DNA of 64,000 bases from Thermoleophilum album (GCF_028867705.1 NZ_CP066171.1:1798001-1862000), one strand, 5' to 3'; positions 34,822 through 43,418 are shown, numbered from the stretch's first letter. Notes: generated by a model not told the origin, from the sequence alone. Numbers and translations: made by a program.

Positions 34822-34895
34822 TCGGGCTGGCCGGATTTGAACCGGCGACCTCTCCGACCCGAACGGAGCGCGCTACCAGGCTGCGCCACAGCCCG
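34822..34895 (-). tRNA. tRNA-Pro, anticodon CGG
   Basis: The minus strand folds as a full cloverleaf. The acceptor is CGGGCTG paired with CAGCCCG, the D stem is GCGC/GCGC, and the anticodon stem CTCCG/CGGAG carries the loop TTCGGGT, giving anticodon CGG (reads CCG, proline). The T arm is GCCGG-TTCAAAT-CCGGC, with discriminator A at 34822. The 3' CCA is not encoded. The PQQ-dehydrogenase lipoprotein gene begins 16 bases downstream and may share its transcript. Confidence 0.96.
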
Positions 34896-34975
34896 TCGGA
34901 GAAAGCCTACCGCGCGGCCACCACCACCCGCTCGCCCCCCACTACCTGCGCTGTCGATCCAATCGTCGATCTCGT

Positions 34976-35305
34976 TCACCCTGCCACCGCGTTGTAGTAG
35001 CGCAGCGCAAGCCCGGTGAGCAGCGTTTCGAAACACTGTTCGACGGGCAGCCCCTCGCGGCGCGCGTACTCGCTTAAACCCACCCGCTCGATCTCGTCGC
35101 TCTCGGCGATCACCTCGTCGACAAGCTCGGGATGGCGGTCCGAGAAGTAGGCGCCGATCGAGTAAAGGCTCGTCTCCATCAGCGATCGGAGGAACTGCTC
35201 GTCACCTGCGCTGGGCTGGGCGGCGACGTGTTCCGACGCGCTAGCGAGCCCCCCACCACGGGAAGCGCCCTCGTCGCGGCGATCGGCTCGGCTTCTCCGG
35301 ACCAT
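34976..35305 (-). CDS. Small acidic protein of unknown function
   Basis: A 109-residue protein not recognised from any family. The first 35 residues are basic and low-complexity. The remainder (DEQFLRSLMETSLYSIGAYF, HPELVDEVIAESDEIERVG, EQCFETLLTGLALRYYNAVAG) looks like three amphipathic helices of a soluble folded domain. ATG 35305 stands 9 bases after TAAGGT, matching the −10-to-start spacing of other genes in the window, which supports it being real. It lies 80 bases upstream of tRNA-Pro on the same strand. Confidence 0.6.
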   Translation of the reverse strand: MVRRSRADRRDEGASRGGGLASASEHVAAQPSAGDEQFLRSLMETSLYSIGAYFSDRHPELVDEVIAESDEIERVGLSEYARREGLPVEQCFETLLTGLALRYYNAVAG

Positions 35306-35471
35306 CGTTCTGCGACCTTACATCGCCGGTACGTTCGAGAGCGCCAGCGGATGTGGGCAGAGCTGCGGATGCGGGCGCACAACGCGTGTGCCCGTTGCCG
35401 ACCCGCTGCTGGCGAGCGCGGGTTCGTAGCGTAAGGCGGGAGCGGATCGCCGACGGGACCGTCGCTAGCGG

Positions 35472-37076
35472 TCAGCGCGAGCCGCCGAGCAGCCCGCCGA
35501 CCGCTCCGCTCGCACCCTCGACCGCACCGCCGAGGCCGCCGGTCACGCTCCCAACCGCACCGCCGACACCCTGCACGACACCCTCGACGACGTCCCCCAA
35601 CCGGCCGACGCCTTCGCCGAGGCGCTCGTTACCGGTGGCATCGCCGAGAACGCCACCGACACCGCGCACGGTTCCGCCGAGCGCACCGCCGACCGAACCT
35701 GTCACGCCGCCGAGCGTCTCGCCCGTTTGCGAGACGGTGCCGCCGACCGTGCCGCCGGCGCCGCCGACGACCCCGCCGAGCGTGCCGCCGACCGTGCCGC
35801 GCGTGGTTTCGGTGACGCCCCGGGTGGCCGGCAACTCGACGCTTACCGGTCCGCCTCTGCGCCGCTGAGTAGCGCCGGGCCACGGTGCCGGGCGGTCGGC
35901 TGCGCCGCTCGCGGCGCCGCTCTGGCGCAGGCGTTCGGAGCGTGCCGCCCGGTCGTCGCCCCGGCCAGCGCGGCGCTCGTCGCCACGGTCGCGCTCCATC
36001 CTCGTCGCGTCGTCACGCGAGCGCCGCGCGGCGCCGCTGACGGCACCCCGGCCGCCGCTCTCCGCAGAGCGCTCGGCGCCGCCGCTCGCAGCCGGTGCGA
36101 CGACGGCCGGGCCGCTAGCTATGGGAGCCCGATCGCCGTCGAAACTCACCGCCGACCCGAGCGCAGCGAGCGCGGCTGCTGCCGCCGCAACGCTCTTCGC
36201 GCCCAGCGCCGGAAAGTCCGGAAGGGCCGGCACACCCCCGCCCGCTAGCCGGCCGAGCAGCCGCTCGATCGCGAGCGGGATCGGCGACAGCGCAGCGGCG
36301 ATGCGGTCGCGAAGCGTGCGCAGCGGCTCGACACCCTGGGCCCGCGCATAGCGTCGGCACGTGGCACAGCGCCGACAGTGGCGGGCGAGCAGCTGCTCGT
36401 CGCTGCGCCGGGGACGCCCCGCCGCCACGCGCAGTACCGCCTCGCGCGTGGTCCTGCAGCGCGTGCCGTCGGCGAGACGCTCGTACTCGCGTTCGAGGCG
36501 CCGGCGCGCGCGGAAGATCGTGCTCTCGACTGCCGAGCGCGACAGCGCCAGGCGTTCGGCGATCTCCTCGTAGCTGCAGCCTTCGAGCTCGCGCAGCACC
36601 AGCGCTCGTGCCTGTTGGTCGGGTAGCTCGTCGAACGCCCCCCGCAACAGCTCGAGCCGTTGCCGGGCGACCACAGCCGCCTCCGGTTCGCCGGCCGGCT
36701 CGCGTTCGCTTTCGCTAAGACGCTCTAGCGGCACCTCGCCAGCGCGGTTGGCGCGCCGCCAAGCGTCGATCGCGGCGTTACGAGCGATCTCGAACAACCA
36801 CGACTTGAGCGCCAGCTCCTGGTCGCTGGCCCGGATCCGGCGCAAGGCCGAGATGAAAGTCTCTTGCAAGAGATCCTCGGCGCGGGCCTCGTCGCCCGTG
36901 AGTCGGCGCAGAAAACCGAGGATCTGCGGCGCATAGCGGCGGTAGAGCTCCTCGAATGCACGATCATCGCCGGCGCGTACACGCGCAACGAGGTGCGCCT
37001 CCTCCCGACCGCCGGCCCACGGCGACGGCGTGCTCACGCAGCGCGCATTTTCGGTTCTTGCCGTCGCGACGCTCAT
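35472..37076 (-). CDS. ECF-type sigma-70 factor fused to zinc finger, membrane segment and glycine-zipper tail
   Basis: A 534-residue protein, more than twice the usual ECF length. Region sigma-2 is at about 26-108 (RAFEELYRRYAPQILGFLRR, DLLQETFISALRRI), and sigma-4 at about 140-200 (LPDQQARALVLRELEGCSYEEIAERL). A zinc-finger like that of anti-sigma factors follows (His233, Cys237, Cys240), then a short hydrophobic stretch (293-311, KSVAAAAAALAALGSAVSF), a charged linker, and a Gly/Val-rich tail from 427 to the end with repeated GGxxGGxxGG spacing. The fused zinc finger suggests self-contained anti-sigma control. The ATG follows a GGGGCAGGG site. The signal sensed and the regulon are unknown. 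Confidence 0.85.
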   Translation of the reverse strand: MSVATARTENARCVSTPSPWAGGREEAHLVARVRAGDDRAFEELYRRYAPQILGFLRRLTGDEARAEDLLQETFISALRRIRASDQELALKSWLFEIARNAAIDAWRRANRAGEVPLERLSESEREPAGEPEAAVVARQRLELLRGAFDELPDQQARALVLRELEGCSYEEIAERLALSRSAVESTIFRARRRLEREYERLADGTRCRTTREAVLRVAAGRPRRSDEQLLARHCRRCATCRRYARAQGVEPLRTLRDRIAAALSPIPLAIERLLGRLAGGGVPALPDFPALGAKSVAAAAAALAALGSAVSFDGDRAPIASGPAVVAPAASGGAERSAESGGRGAVSGAARRSRDDATRMERDRGDERRAGRGDDRAARSERLRQSGAASGAADRPAPWPGATQRRRGGPVSVELPATRGVTETTRGTVGGTLGGVVGGAGGTVGGTVSQTGETLGGVTGSVGGALGGTVRGVGGVLGDATGNERLGEGVGRLGDVVEGVVQGVGGAVGSVTGGLGGAVEGASGAVGGLLGGSR

Positions 37077-37245
37077 CCCTGCCCCCGCCGCACGCGGCGC
37101 AACTCGACCTTCCCTTCAGCTCCCTCTGCCCGTGGGGTCGAAGCCATGCTACAGGCTGCTAGGCGATTTCGCCAGCGCGTCCGCCCGCGATCGCGGCCAC
37201 GCGGCGGACGCGCCGGAACGCGCCGCCAGCTAACGTCGCCGGCAT

Positions 37246-38010
37246 ATGCCCACCGTCGAAGAGATCGTCGACTTCCTCGACGACCTTCTCGATTCGCGGT
37301 CGTTCGCCGACTGGTGTCCGAACGGGCTCCAGGTCGCAGCGAGCCCCGGACGCACCGTCGAGCGCGTGGCGACTTGTGTGTCGGCGCACGCGGGAACGAT
37401 CGAGCAGGCGATCGCGATCGGCGCCAGCTTGATCGTCGCCCACCACGGACTTGTCTGGGGTTCGCAGCCGCAGCCGATCGTCGGACCCGCGCGCGAGCGC
37501 TTGCGGCTGCTGTTGTGCGCGGACGTAGCTCTCGCTGCCTACCACCTGCCCCTCGACGCCCATCCCGAGGTCGGCAACAACGCCCTGCTGGCGCGAGCTC
37601 TCGGCCTCGCCGTCGAGGGTCGTTTCGCCGACGTGCGCGGCCACGAGATCGGCGTCGTCGCCACCGTCGAGCGCGCGCTCGCGCCAAGCGAGCTCGCCGA
37701 GCGCGTCCGGCGAGCTACGGGCCGCGACCCGCTGCACTTGCCCTTCGGCCCGCCCGAGGTGCGACGAGTGGGGATCGTGAGCGGGGCGGGCGCCGACGCG
37801 CTCGGCGAAACCAAGGCACGGAAGCTCGACGCGCTCGTGACGGGGGAGCCACGCGAGGCGGCCTTCGCGGACGCGCGCGAGCTCGGCGTTCACTTCTTCG
37901 CTGCCGGCCACTATGCGACCGAAAAGTTCGGCGTCCGCCGCCTCGGCGAGTTGGTAGCCGAGCGGTTCGGGGTCGAGCACACGTTCATCGACTTTCCCAA
38001 CCCCATCTAG
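37246..38010 (+). CDS. Nif3-like dinuclear metal center protein (GTP cyclohydrolase 1 type 2 family)
   Basis: A 254-residue member of the Nif3/YbgI family, which forms hexamers around a two-metal site. Metal-binding motifs are VAHHGLVWG (residues 64-72), DAHPEVGNN and the C-terminal HFFAAGHYATEKFGV with His and Glu. The internal VERALAPSELAERVRRATG is also characteristic. The reaction in bacteria is not established. TAACGT lies 9 bases before the ATG. It diverges from the sigma factor gene across 169 bases. Confidence 0.9.
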   Translation: MPTVEEIVDFLDDLLDSRSFADWCPNGLQVAASPGRTVERVATCVSAHAGTIEQAIAIGASLIVAHHGLVWGSQPQPIVGPARERLRLLLCADVALAAYHLPLDAHPEVGNNALLARALGLAVEGRFADVRGHEIGVVATVERALAPSELAERVRRATGRDPLHLPFGPPEVRRVGIVSGAGADALGETKARKLDALVTGEPREAAFADARELGVHFFAAGHYATEKFGVRRLGELVAERFGVEHTFIDFPNPI

Positions 38011-38120
38011 CTTCTCCATCCCACCCTGCCCCCGGGAGCCTGAGCGGCTACGACCGGCACCGATGTTGGATCTCCGGCCACGGCGCGGATGTCGCGGGCA
38101 GCCGCCTCGCCATATGACGT

Positions 38121-38172
38121 TTGCAACGTCCCCGGCTGAGGGTACTTTGGTTGTGACAGCTGTTTCACACAA
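38121..38172 (+). promoter_or_regulatory. Promoter and inverted repeat of the small DNA-binding-like gene
   Basis: TTGCAA (38121-38126) and TACTTT (38143-38148), 16 bases apart, form a good promoter. An inverted repeat TTGTG-N12-CACAA (38151-38172) starts right at the expected transcription start, before the GGAGGAGG ribosome site. It could be an operator for the encoded protein or for another regulator. Confidence 0.5.
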
Positions 38173-38192
38173 TCCGGAGGAGGAGCGGCTAG

Positions 38193-38387
38193 ATGGCGAC
38201 GCACTTGACGCCCACCGAGCTCGGTCGTGAAACCGGGATGCACCGCCGGGAGGTGATCCGCAAGTGCATGCAGCTTGGGGTGCCGATCCTCCACGGCAGG
38301 ATCGACAAGCAGTTGTTCATCGAATCGCTCCGTGACGAACAGCGTCGTGTGGCGCCAGAGCGCATGGGCGCTCCTGTGAAGGTGTAG
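38193..38387 (+). CDS. Small protein with a helix-turn-helix-like fold, unknown function
   Basis: A 64-residue protein. LTPTELGRETGMHRREVIRKCMQLG resembles the helix-turn-helix of excisionase/MerR-like DNA-binding proteins, and VPILHGRIDKQLFIESL looks like a wing and following helix. It has a strong GGAGGAGGAG ribosome site and its own promoter. No partner is obvious: an acyl-CoA ligase follows after 188 bases and Nif3 precedes it. The predicted DNA-binding role is inference from the pattern alone. Confidence 0.7.
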   Translation: MATHLTPTELGRETGMHRREVIRKCMQLGVPILHGRIDKQLFIESLRDEQRRVAPERMGAPVKV

Positions 38388-38575
38388 GTCGAAGCGGCGC
38401 CCTAGCGACAACGCAAGGCGCGCCGGCTGTTCGTGCGGGCGCGCTGCGGGTCCCGAGCGCGCAGAGCCGGAGGTGACTGCGCCCCAGCTCGTTCGCACTC
38501 CATACAATCCGCGCAAGGGGTGGATCAAGCCGCTGTCGAGGCGACTCGCAGCGGTAGTGCAAGGAGGAGGATCCG

Positions 38576-40381
38576 ATGGAGGCTCGCAGCGCGGAGACCA
38601 AGCTCGGCACCGGGTCGCGCACGATCGCCGATCTCGTACCGCTCGCTGCCGAACGCTACGGCGACAAGACCGCGCAACGCTTCAAGAGCGGCGATTCTTG
38701 GCAGGACGTCAGCTACCGGGAACTCGGTGAGCGCGTGCGCGAGGTCGCGCTCGGTCTGATCTCGCTGGGCATAGAACCGGGCGACAAGGTCGCGATCCTC
38801 TCGCACACGCGGCCCGAGTGGACCTACGCCTGTTTCGGCATTTCTGGCGCCGGGGCGACCTTCGTCACGATCTACCAGACGAACTCGGCCGAGGAGTGCG
38901 AGTACGTGCTCGCTCACTCCGACTCGCGCGCCGTTTTCGCCGAGGACGCCGAACAGCTCGAGAAGATCCGCGCCGTGCGCGAGCGCCTGCCCAAGCTCGA
39001 GCACGTCATCCTGTTCGACCCCTCGGGTGCCGAGGGTGACGACTTCCTCACGCTCGACCAGCTGCTCGAGCGTGGCCGCGCAACCGAGCCGAGCGCGTAC
39101 GAGCGCCGCTACCGCGCGGTCACGCGCGACGACATCTGTCTCTACATCTACACCTCGGGCACCACGGGCCCGCCCAAGGGCTGCCTGCTGTCGCACGGCA
39201 ATTACCGCGACATCACTGACGCGATCATCAGCCAGGCGGTCCTCGAGCGCGACGACGTCGCCTATCTCTTCCTGCCGCTGGCGCACGCCTTCGCGATCCT
39301 CATCCAGTTCGCGTCGATCGATCTCGGCGTGACGCTCGCCTACTGGTCGCGCGACCCCCAGAAGATCCTCCAAGATCTCCAAGAGGTGCGGCCCACCTAC
39401 CTGCCCTCGGTGCCGCGCATCTTCGAGAAGATCTACGCGCTCGCCTCGGCGATCGTCCAGGACCCGGCGAAGCTCAGGCAAGCCACCGAGCTAGGCGTGA
39501 AGGTGCGCCTCGCCCAGCAACGCGGCGAGCCGGTGCCGCCGGAGCTCGAGCAGGCTTTCGCCCGCGCCGAAGAGGAGCTCTACAGCAAGGTGCGCGGCCT
39601 GTTCGGCGGTCGCCTGCGCCAGGCGGTGACCGGCGCGGCACCGATCGCCAAGGAGATCCTCGAGTTCTTCTACGCCTGCGGCGTGCCGGTAATGGAGGGC
39701 TACGGCATGACCGAGACGGCTACGGTGGCCACGGTCAACGAGCCCGACGACTTCCGCTTCGGATCGGTGGGCAAGCCGCTGCCGGGCGTCGAGGTAAAGA
39801 TCGCCGAGGACGGCGAGATCCTCGTCCGCGGCCCGAACATCTTCCAGGGCTACTACAAGGACGATGAGGCCACGCGCCGCGCGATCGACAGCGACGGCTG
39901 GCTGCACACGGGCGACCTGGGCCACATCGACGAGGACGGGTTCCTCTACATCACCGGTCGCAAGAAGGACATCATCATCACCGCTGGCGGCAAGAACATT
40001 ACCCCGGCGAACATCGAGAACCGTCTCAAGCAGAGCCCGTGGATCTCGCAAGCGGTGCTGATCGGAGACCGGCGGCCTTACCTGGTGGCGTTGATCACGC
40101 TCGACCCCGAGAGTGCGCCGCAGCTGGCGGCCAAGCTCGGGATCGACGAGACCGACCCGGCTAAGCTCGCGGCCGACCCGCGTGTGCGCGATGAGATCCA
40201 GAAGGTCGTCGACGAGGTCAACTCGCACTTCGGGCGTGTGGAGCAGGTCAAGAAGTTCGCGATCCTGCCCCACGATTTCTCGCAGCCGACCGGCGAGCTC
40301 ACACCGACGCTCAAGGTCAAGCGCAACGTCGTTCAGGAGAAGTACGCGCACGTGATCGATGGGCTGTACGGCGACAGCTGA
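38576..40381 (+). CDS. Long-chain fatty acid-CoA ligase (AMP-dependent)
   Basis: A 601-residue adenylate-forming enzyme activating fatty acids to acyl-CoA. The ATP loop YTSGTTGPPKG is at about residues 194-204, then the PLAHAFA substrate region, GYGMTETATV, the YxxxD-like WLHTGDLGHIDEDGFL with the ribose Asp, and the hinge GRKKDIIITAGGKNI. Length and the late KRNVVQEKY match the FadD15/Faa-type long-chain ligases. A GGAGGAGG site precedes the ATG. It could supply acyl-CoAs to the dehydrogenases at 6-8 kb. Confidence 0.94.
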   Translation: MEARSAETKLGTGSRTIADLVPLAAERYGDKTAQRFKSGDSWQDVSYRELGERVREVALGLISLGIEPGDKVAILSHTRPEWTYACFGISGAGATFVTIYQTNSAEECEYVLAHSDSRAVFAEDAEQLEKIRAVRERLPKLEHVILFDPSGAEGDDFLTLDQLLERGRATEPSAYERRYRAVTRDDICLYIYTSGTTGPPKGCLLSHGNYRDITDAIISQAVLERDDVAYLFLPLAHAFAILIQFASIDLGVTLAYWSRDPQKILQDLQEVRPTYLPSVPRIFEKIYALASAIVQDPAKLRQATELGVKVRLAQQRGEPVPPELEQAFARAEEELYSKVRGLFGGRLRQAVTGAAPIAKEILEFFYACGVPVMEGYGMTETATVATVNEPDDFRFGSVGKPLPGVEVKIAEDGEILVRGPNIFQGYYKDDEATRRAIDSDGWLHTGDLGHIDEDGFLYITGRKKDIIITAGGKNITPANIENRLKQSPWISQAVLIGDRRPYLVALITLDPESAPQLAAKLGIDETDPAKLAADPRVRDEIQKVVDEVNSHFGRVEQVKKFAILPHDFSQPTGELTPTLKVKRNVVQEKYAHVIDGLYGDS

Positions 40382-40524
40382 CGGCTGTCGGTGGTGGTAG
40401 GTCGGCACCAGCGGCGGGTAGGTGCCGCCTATCGTCGCCGGTAGCAGGCGAAGCTGCCGATCACGAGCGGCGCCGGTCGCTCGCGGCTTTAGCCTTGTAG
40501 GCAGTCTCGTCCTCGCGACCGTCG

Positions 40525-41004
40525 ATGCCGAAGACCGACCCGACCGAAACCGGTGGCCTGTTCATTGGGCGACGCCCCGGTGTCGGCGGTACCGGCCGCT
40601 ACCGGGTTGCCGGCGCGGAACGGTCGCGCGGTGGGCGCCTGCTCGACTCGCTCCTAGCAGCCCTCTTGCTAGTGCTCGAAGTGGCGCTTTGCTTGAGCGT
40701 GCTAGGACCGCAGCCGCTCGCTTGGCTGTGGTTGGGATCGCAGTTCGAATACCTGAGCGGTAGCGCCCTGGCCGGCATCGTGCTCGCGGTCGTCGGCACG
40801 CTGCTGTCGCTGCTCGTCACGCTCGCTGTCGCGCGGCGCGTCGATCACGCCTGGAAGCTCGTTCGACGTGCCGCCGGCTACCGCCAGGATCGCGGCGTCC
40901 TCGAGGCGGTGTTCGCGCTGTCGGTGGTGGCCGCCGCGATCGTCTTCTGCATCTGGTTTTTGATCATCCAAGGCCCGGGGCCGCAGCTCGCGCCGCAGCA
41001 GTGA
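40525..41004 (+). CDS. Small membrane protein of unknown function
   Basis: A 159-residue protein with a 40-residue Gly/Arg-rich cytoplasmic lead followed by three hydrophobic segments: LLAALLLVLEVALCLSVLG, LAGIVLAVVGTLLSLLVTL and AVFALSVVAAAIVFCIWFLI. A basic loop (RRVDHAWKLVRRAAGYRQDR) lies between the second and third. It is not recognised as a family. Its last bases overlap the GTG of the aminotransferase (GTGA), so the two are co-translated. The gap from the ligase holds a 7-bp hairpin (40403-40427) with no T run. Confidence 0.75.
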   Translation: MPKTDPTETGGLFIGRRPGVGGTGRYRVAGAERSRGGRLLDSLLAALLLVLEVALCLSVLGPQPLAWLWLGSQFEYLSGSALAGIVLAVVGTLLSLLVTLAVARRVDHAWKLVRRAAGYRQDRGVLEAVFALSVVAAAIVFCIWFLIIQGPGPQLAPQQ

Positions 41005-42083
41005 GTTTCCTGCGTCGATACCACCAGTACGACGACGTCCCGCTCGAGGAGCTCGTCGCCCAGGCGGAGCGCGACCGCGAGCGTCGGCGACGTGACCTTG
41101 CTCGTGTCGACGTCCTCGATCTGGCGCGCACCGAGCGTGTCGACCTTCCGGATTCCGAGGTCGTGAACGCCGCGATCGCGGCGCTGCGCGGCCCGATCAA
41201 CCTTGTGCCCGACCGCCACGCCAGCGATCTGCGTTCCGCTCTTGCCGAGGACCTGCGCGTCGACGCGTCGCGGATCGTCGTCGGCGCCGGCGTGAGCGAG
41301 CTCGTCGAGCGAACCGTCGCGGCTCTGGCACGCTCTGCGACCGTCGCGATCCCCTGGCCTTCGCATCCGCTGCTGCCAGTGGCGGTCGAGCGCGCGGGCA
41401 AGAAACCGCTGCCGATCAAGCGCGAGCGCGAGGAGATCGTGGCGGCCGCGAAGGCGGGGCACGATCTCCTCATCTGCAACCCCGACGACCCTACCGGACA
41501 CTACTTCTCCGCCGACGAGCTACGTGCAATCAGCGAAAGTCTCGCGCCCGAGCGCCTGCTCGTCATCGACGAGGCGCTTGTCGACTTTCAGAGCGCCGAG
41601 CCGCGCGACGCGGTCCTGCGTCTCACCGACACCCGTCCCGTCGTGTGCCTGCGGAGCTTCTCGAAGGCGTTCGGTCTTGCCGGCATGCGCGTCGGCTACG
41701 CCGTGCTTCCGCCCACCTATGCCGATCGAGCGTCTGCGCTCGCGCCCCTGCTCGGTGTGTCCGTCGCCGCGGTAGCGGCGGCGCGGCACGCGCTCGCCCG
41801 CCGCGTGCTCGTTGAGGCGTACGTCGAGCAAGTGCGGCGCGAGCGCGAGCGCCTCAGCGCCGAGCTGCGGCGACGCCGGTTCGAGGTCGCGCCGAGCGAA
41901 ACGAACTTCCTCTGGGTGGCGCCGCCCGACGGCGACGGCACCTCGTTCGCCAGGCGACTCGACCGGCTCGGCATCCGTGTCACCCCGGGTGTCGCCCTCG
42001 GCGATGGTCGCAGGGTGCGGATAGCGGTACGCGACCGCGCCACAAGCGAGCGCCTGCTGCAGGCTCTCGATCGGATCGACTAG
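41001..42083 (+). CDS. PLP-dependent aminotransferase, histidinol-phosphate aminotransferase-like
   Basis: A 360-residue fold-type I aminotransferase. Visible are GAGVSELVERTVAAL (phosphate-binding Gly-Ala), ICNPDDPTGHYF (Asn of the pyridine site), LVIDEALVDFQ (Asp) and the PLP Lys in RSFSKAFGLAGMRVGY. The C-terminal NFLWVAPPDG and RLGIRVTPG agree with HisC/CobD-like enzymes. Histidine, tyrosine or threonine-phosphate substrates are all possible. No other his gene is nearby. The start overlaps the membrane-protein gene, and the stop overlaps the convergent patatin gene by 4 bases. Confidence 0.86.
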   Translation: MSFLRRYHQYDDVPLEELVAQAERDRERRRRDLARVDVLDLARTERVDLPDSEVVNAAIAALRGPINLVPDRHASDLRSALAEDLRVDASRIVVGAGVSELVERTVAALARSATVAIPWPSHPLLPVAVERAGKKPLPIKREREEIVAAAKAGHDLLICNPDDPTGHYFSADELRAISESLAPERLLVIDEALVDFQSAEPRDAVLRLTDTRPVVCLRSFSKAFGLAGMRVGYAVLPPTYADRASALAPLLGVSVAAVAAARHALARRVLVEAYVEQVRRERERLSAELRRRRFEVAPSETNFLWVAPPDGDGTSFARRLDRLGIRVTPGVALGDGRRVRIAVRDRATSERLLQALDRID

Positions 42084-43396
42084 TGACCGCGGCCGGCGAG
42101 GGCGCGCCCAGCTCGCGCCGGGATCGCGGCGATGCGCCCGAGCGCCGAGCGGCGGTCACGCGAGGCGCTCAGGTCGAGCGCCTCGCGCAAGCGTGTCGGC
42201 TCCGGCTCCAACCCGTGCCGCTGCCACAGCGGAGCGAGCTCGCGGTGGGCGGCGAGCAGTTGCTCTCCCACCGTGAGCAGCGCACGGCGCGCGACCGCGC
42301 GGGCTCGGGCGAAGTCGAGGATGTGGGTTTCGAACAGCAGTCGGTCGTCGGGCGCCGGTTCGACGAGCACGATGTCGACGCCCGGGAACCGCTCCTGCCA
42401 GCTGTGTACCGCACGGTGCAGTCGTTCGTAGGCGAGCATGCGAAACGCCTGGTAGCCGATCGGCAGAAAGCCACGCTGGCCGAGCGAGCGCCCGGTCTCT
42501 GCGTCGGGGCGCCGGAACGGAACGAGCGGGTTGATAACGACGACGAGGTCGGCGCCGTGCTCGACAGCGACGTCGATGTTGGTCGTCGAGACGATGCCGC
42601 CGTCGACGAGCGTGCGCCCCTTGATGCGTCGGGGCACGTAAACCATCGGTAGCGCAGCCGAGGCGGCTACGGCTTCCGAGATCGGAACGTCGTCGAACTC
42701 AGGCTCGCCGAAGACGATGCGTTCGCAGGTGTCGATGTCGGTCGCTGGCAGGTACAGCTCCGTCCCAAGCTCACGGAAATCGTTCGTACGCTGGCGCTCG
42801 CGGGTGAGTACGCGCCGCACGTAGGCTTCAATCCCGGAACCGTCGTAAACACCGCTCGGCAGTGCCTCGGCGACACCGAATATCGCGTCAACGAGAGATG
42901 TCGCGCGGGGATGGCGCGCGAAGCGCAGAGCGGTGCCGGCGACCGCCAACGGAACCTTGTACGCAGAAATCAGAAGCCCGCCGAAGTTGAGCCGCAGCAG
43001 GGTGTCGTGGGCGGGACGGTCAACGGTGATCGCGGTCGGCCGTCCTTCGAGGGCGTCGCGAAGATCGTCGGCCGAGATGCCGTTGGCGACGAGCGCCGCC
43101 AGGAACGCTCCGGCGCTCGTCCCCACGTAGACGTCGAAACGGTTTGCGCTGCCGGGCCCGAGCAGCAGGTCGAGCGCCTGCAGGGCACCGATCTCGAACG
43201 CACCACCGGTGAACCCGCCGCCGCCGAGAACCAGCGCGGTGCGCGTGCGCCGTGCCCGGCCGCTCGTACCGGCCGACGCTCGCTTGGCTGTCCGTGCGGC
43301 TGACTCTCCACGTCCCCGACGCTGTTCCCCCGCACGCGCTCTCGGGCGCGCCCTGCCCGAGGCGTGGCCTCCTGCCACCGCGATCACTTTGCCCAT
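42080..43396 (-). CDS. Patatin-like phospholipase
   Basis: A 438-residue protein with a patatin domain: the oxyanion GGGGFTGG loop (residues 58-65), nucleophile elbow GTSAG with Ser94, and the catalytic Asp in TLVDGGIVSTTN. It would hydrolyse acyl esters of lipids. The first 50 residues are Arg/Ala/Gly-rich and unconserved, and the last 80 residues form an unrecognised helical extension. No signal peptide is seen, so it is probably cytoplasmic or membrane-face. It is a single gene whose 5' end faces a 272-base gap with a short tetranucleotide repeat. Confidence 0.88.
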   Translation of the reverse strand: MGKVIAVAGGHASGRARPRARAGEQRRGRGESAARTAKRASAGTSGRARRTRTALVLGGGGFTGGAFEIGALQALDLLLGPGSANRFDVYVGTSAGAFLAALVANGISADDLRDALEGRPTAITVDRPAHDTLLRLNFGGLLISAYKVPLAVAGTALRFARHPRATSLVDAIFGVAEALPSGVYDGSGIEAYVRRVLTRERQRTNDFRELGTELYLPATDIDTCERIVFGEPEFDDVPISEAVAASAALPMVYVPRRIKGRTLVDGGIVSTTNIDVAVEHGADLVVVINPLVPFRRPDAETGRSLGQRGFLPIGYQAFRMLAYERLHRAVHSWQERFPGVDIVLVEPAPDDRLLFETHILDFARARAVARRALLTVGEQLLAAHRELAPLWQRHGLEPEPTRLREALDLSASRDRRSALGRIAAIPARAGRALAGRGH

Positions 43397-43418
43397 CTGT
43401 CAATCAGGAGCTTACTTG

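Noticed and set aside
34806-35036. A longer N terminus for the sugar dehydrogenase, extending upstream.
   Set aside because: The extension would be translated from the tRNA-Pro gene; its GSALRSGRRGRRFKSG segment is a familiar false peptide from tRNA sequence, and a signal peptide begins at 34805.
40403-40427. CGGCACC/GGTGCCG hairpin as a terminator after the acyl-CoA ligase.
   Set aside because: The loop is long (11 bases) and there is no T run.
42080-42083. The 4-base overlap of the convergent aminotransferase and patatin genes as a frameshift or error.
   Set aside because: Both proteins end normally; overlapping convergent stops are common in compact genomes.
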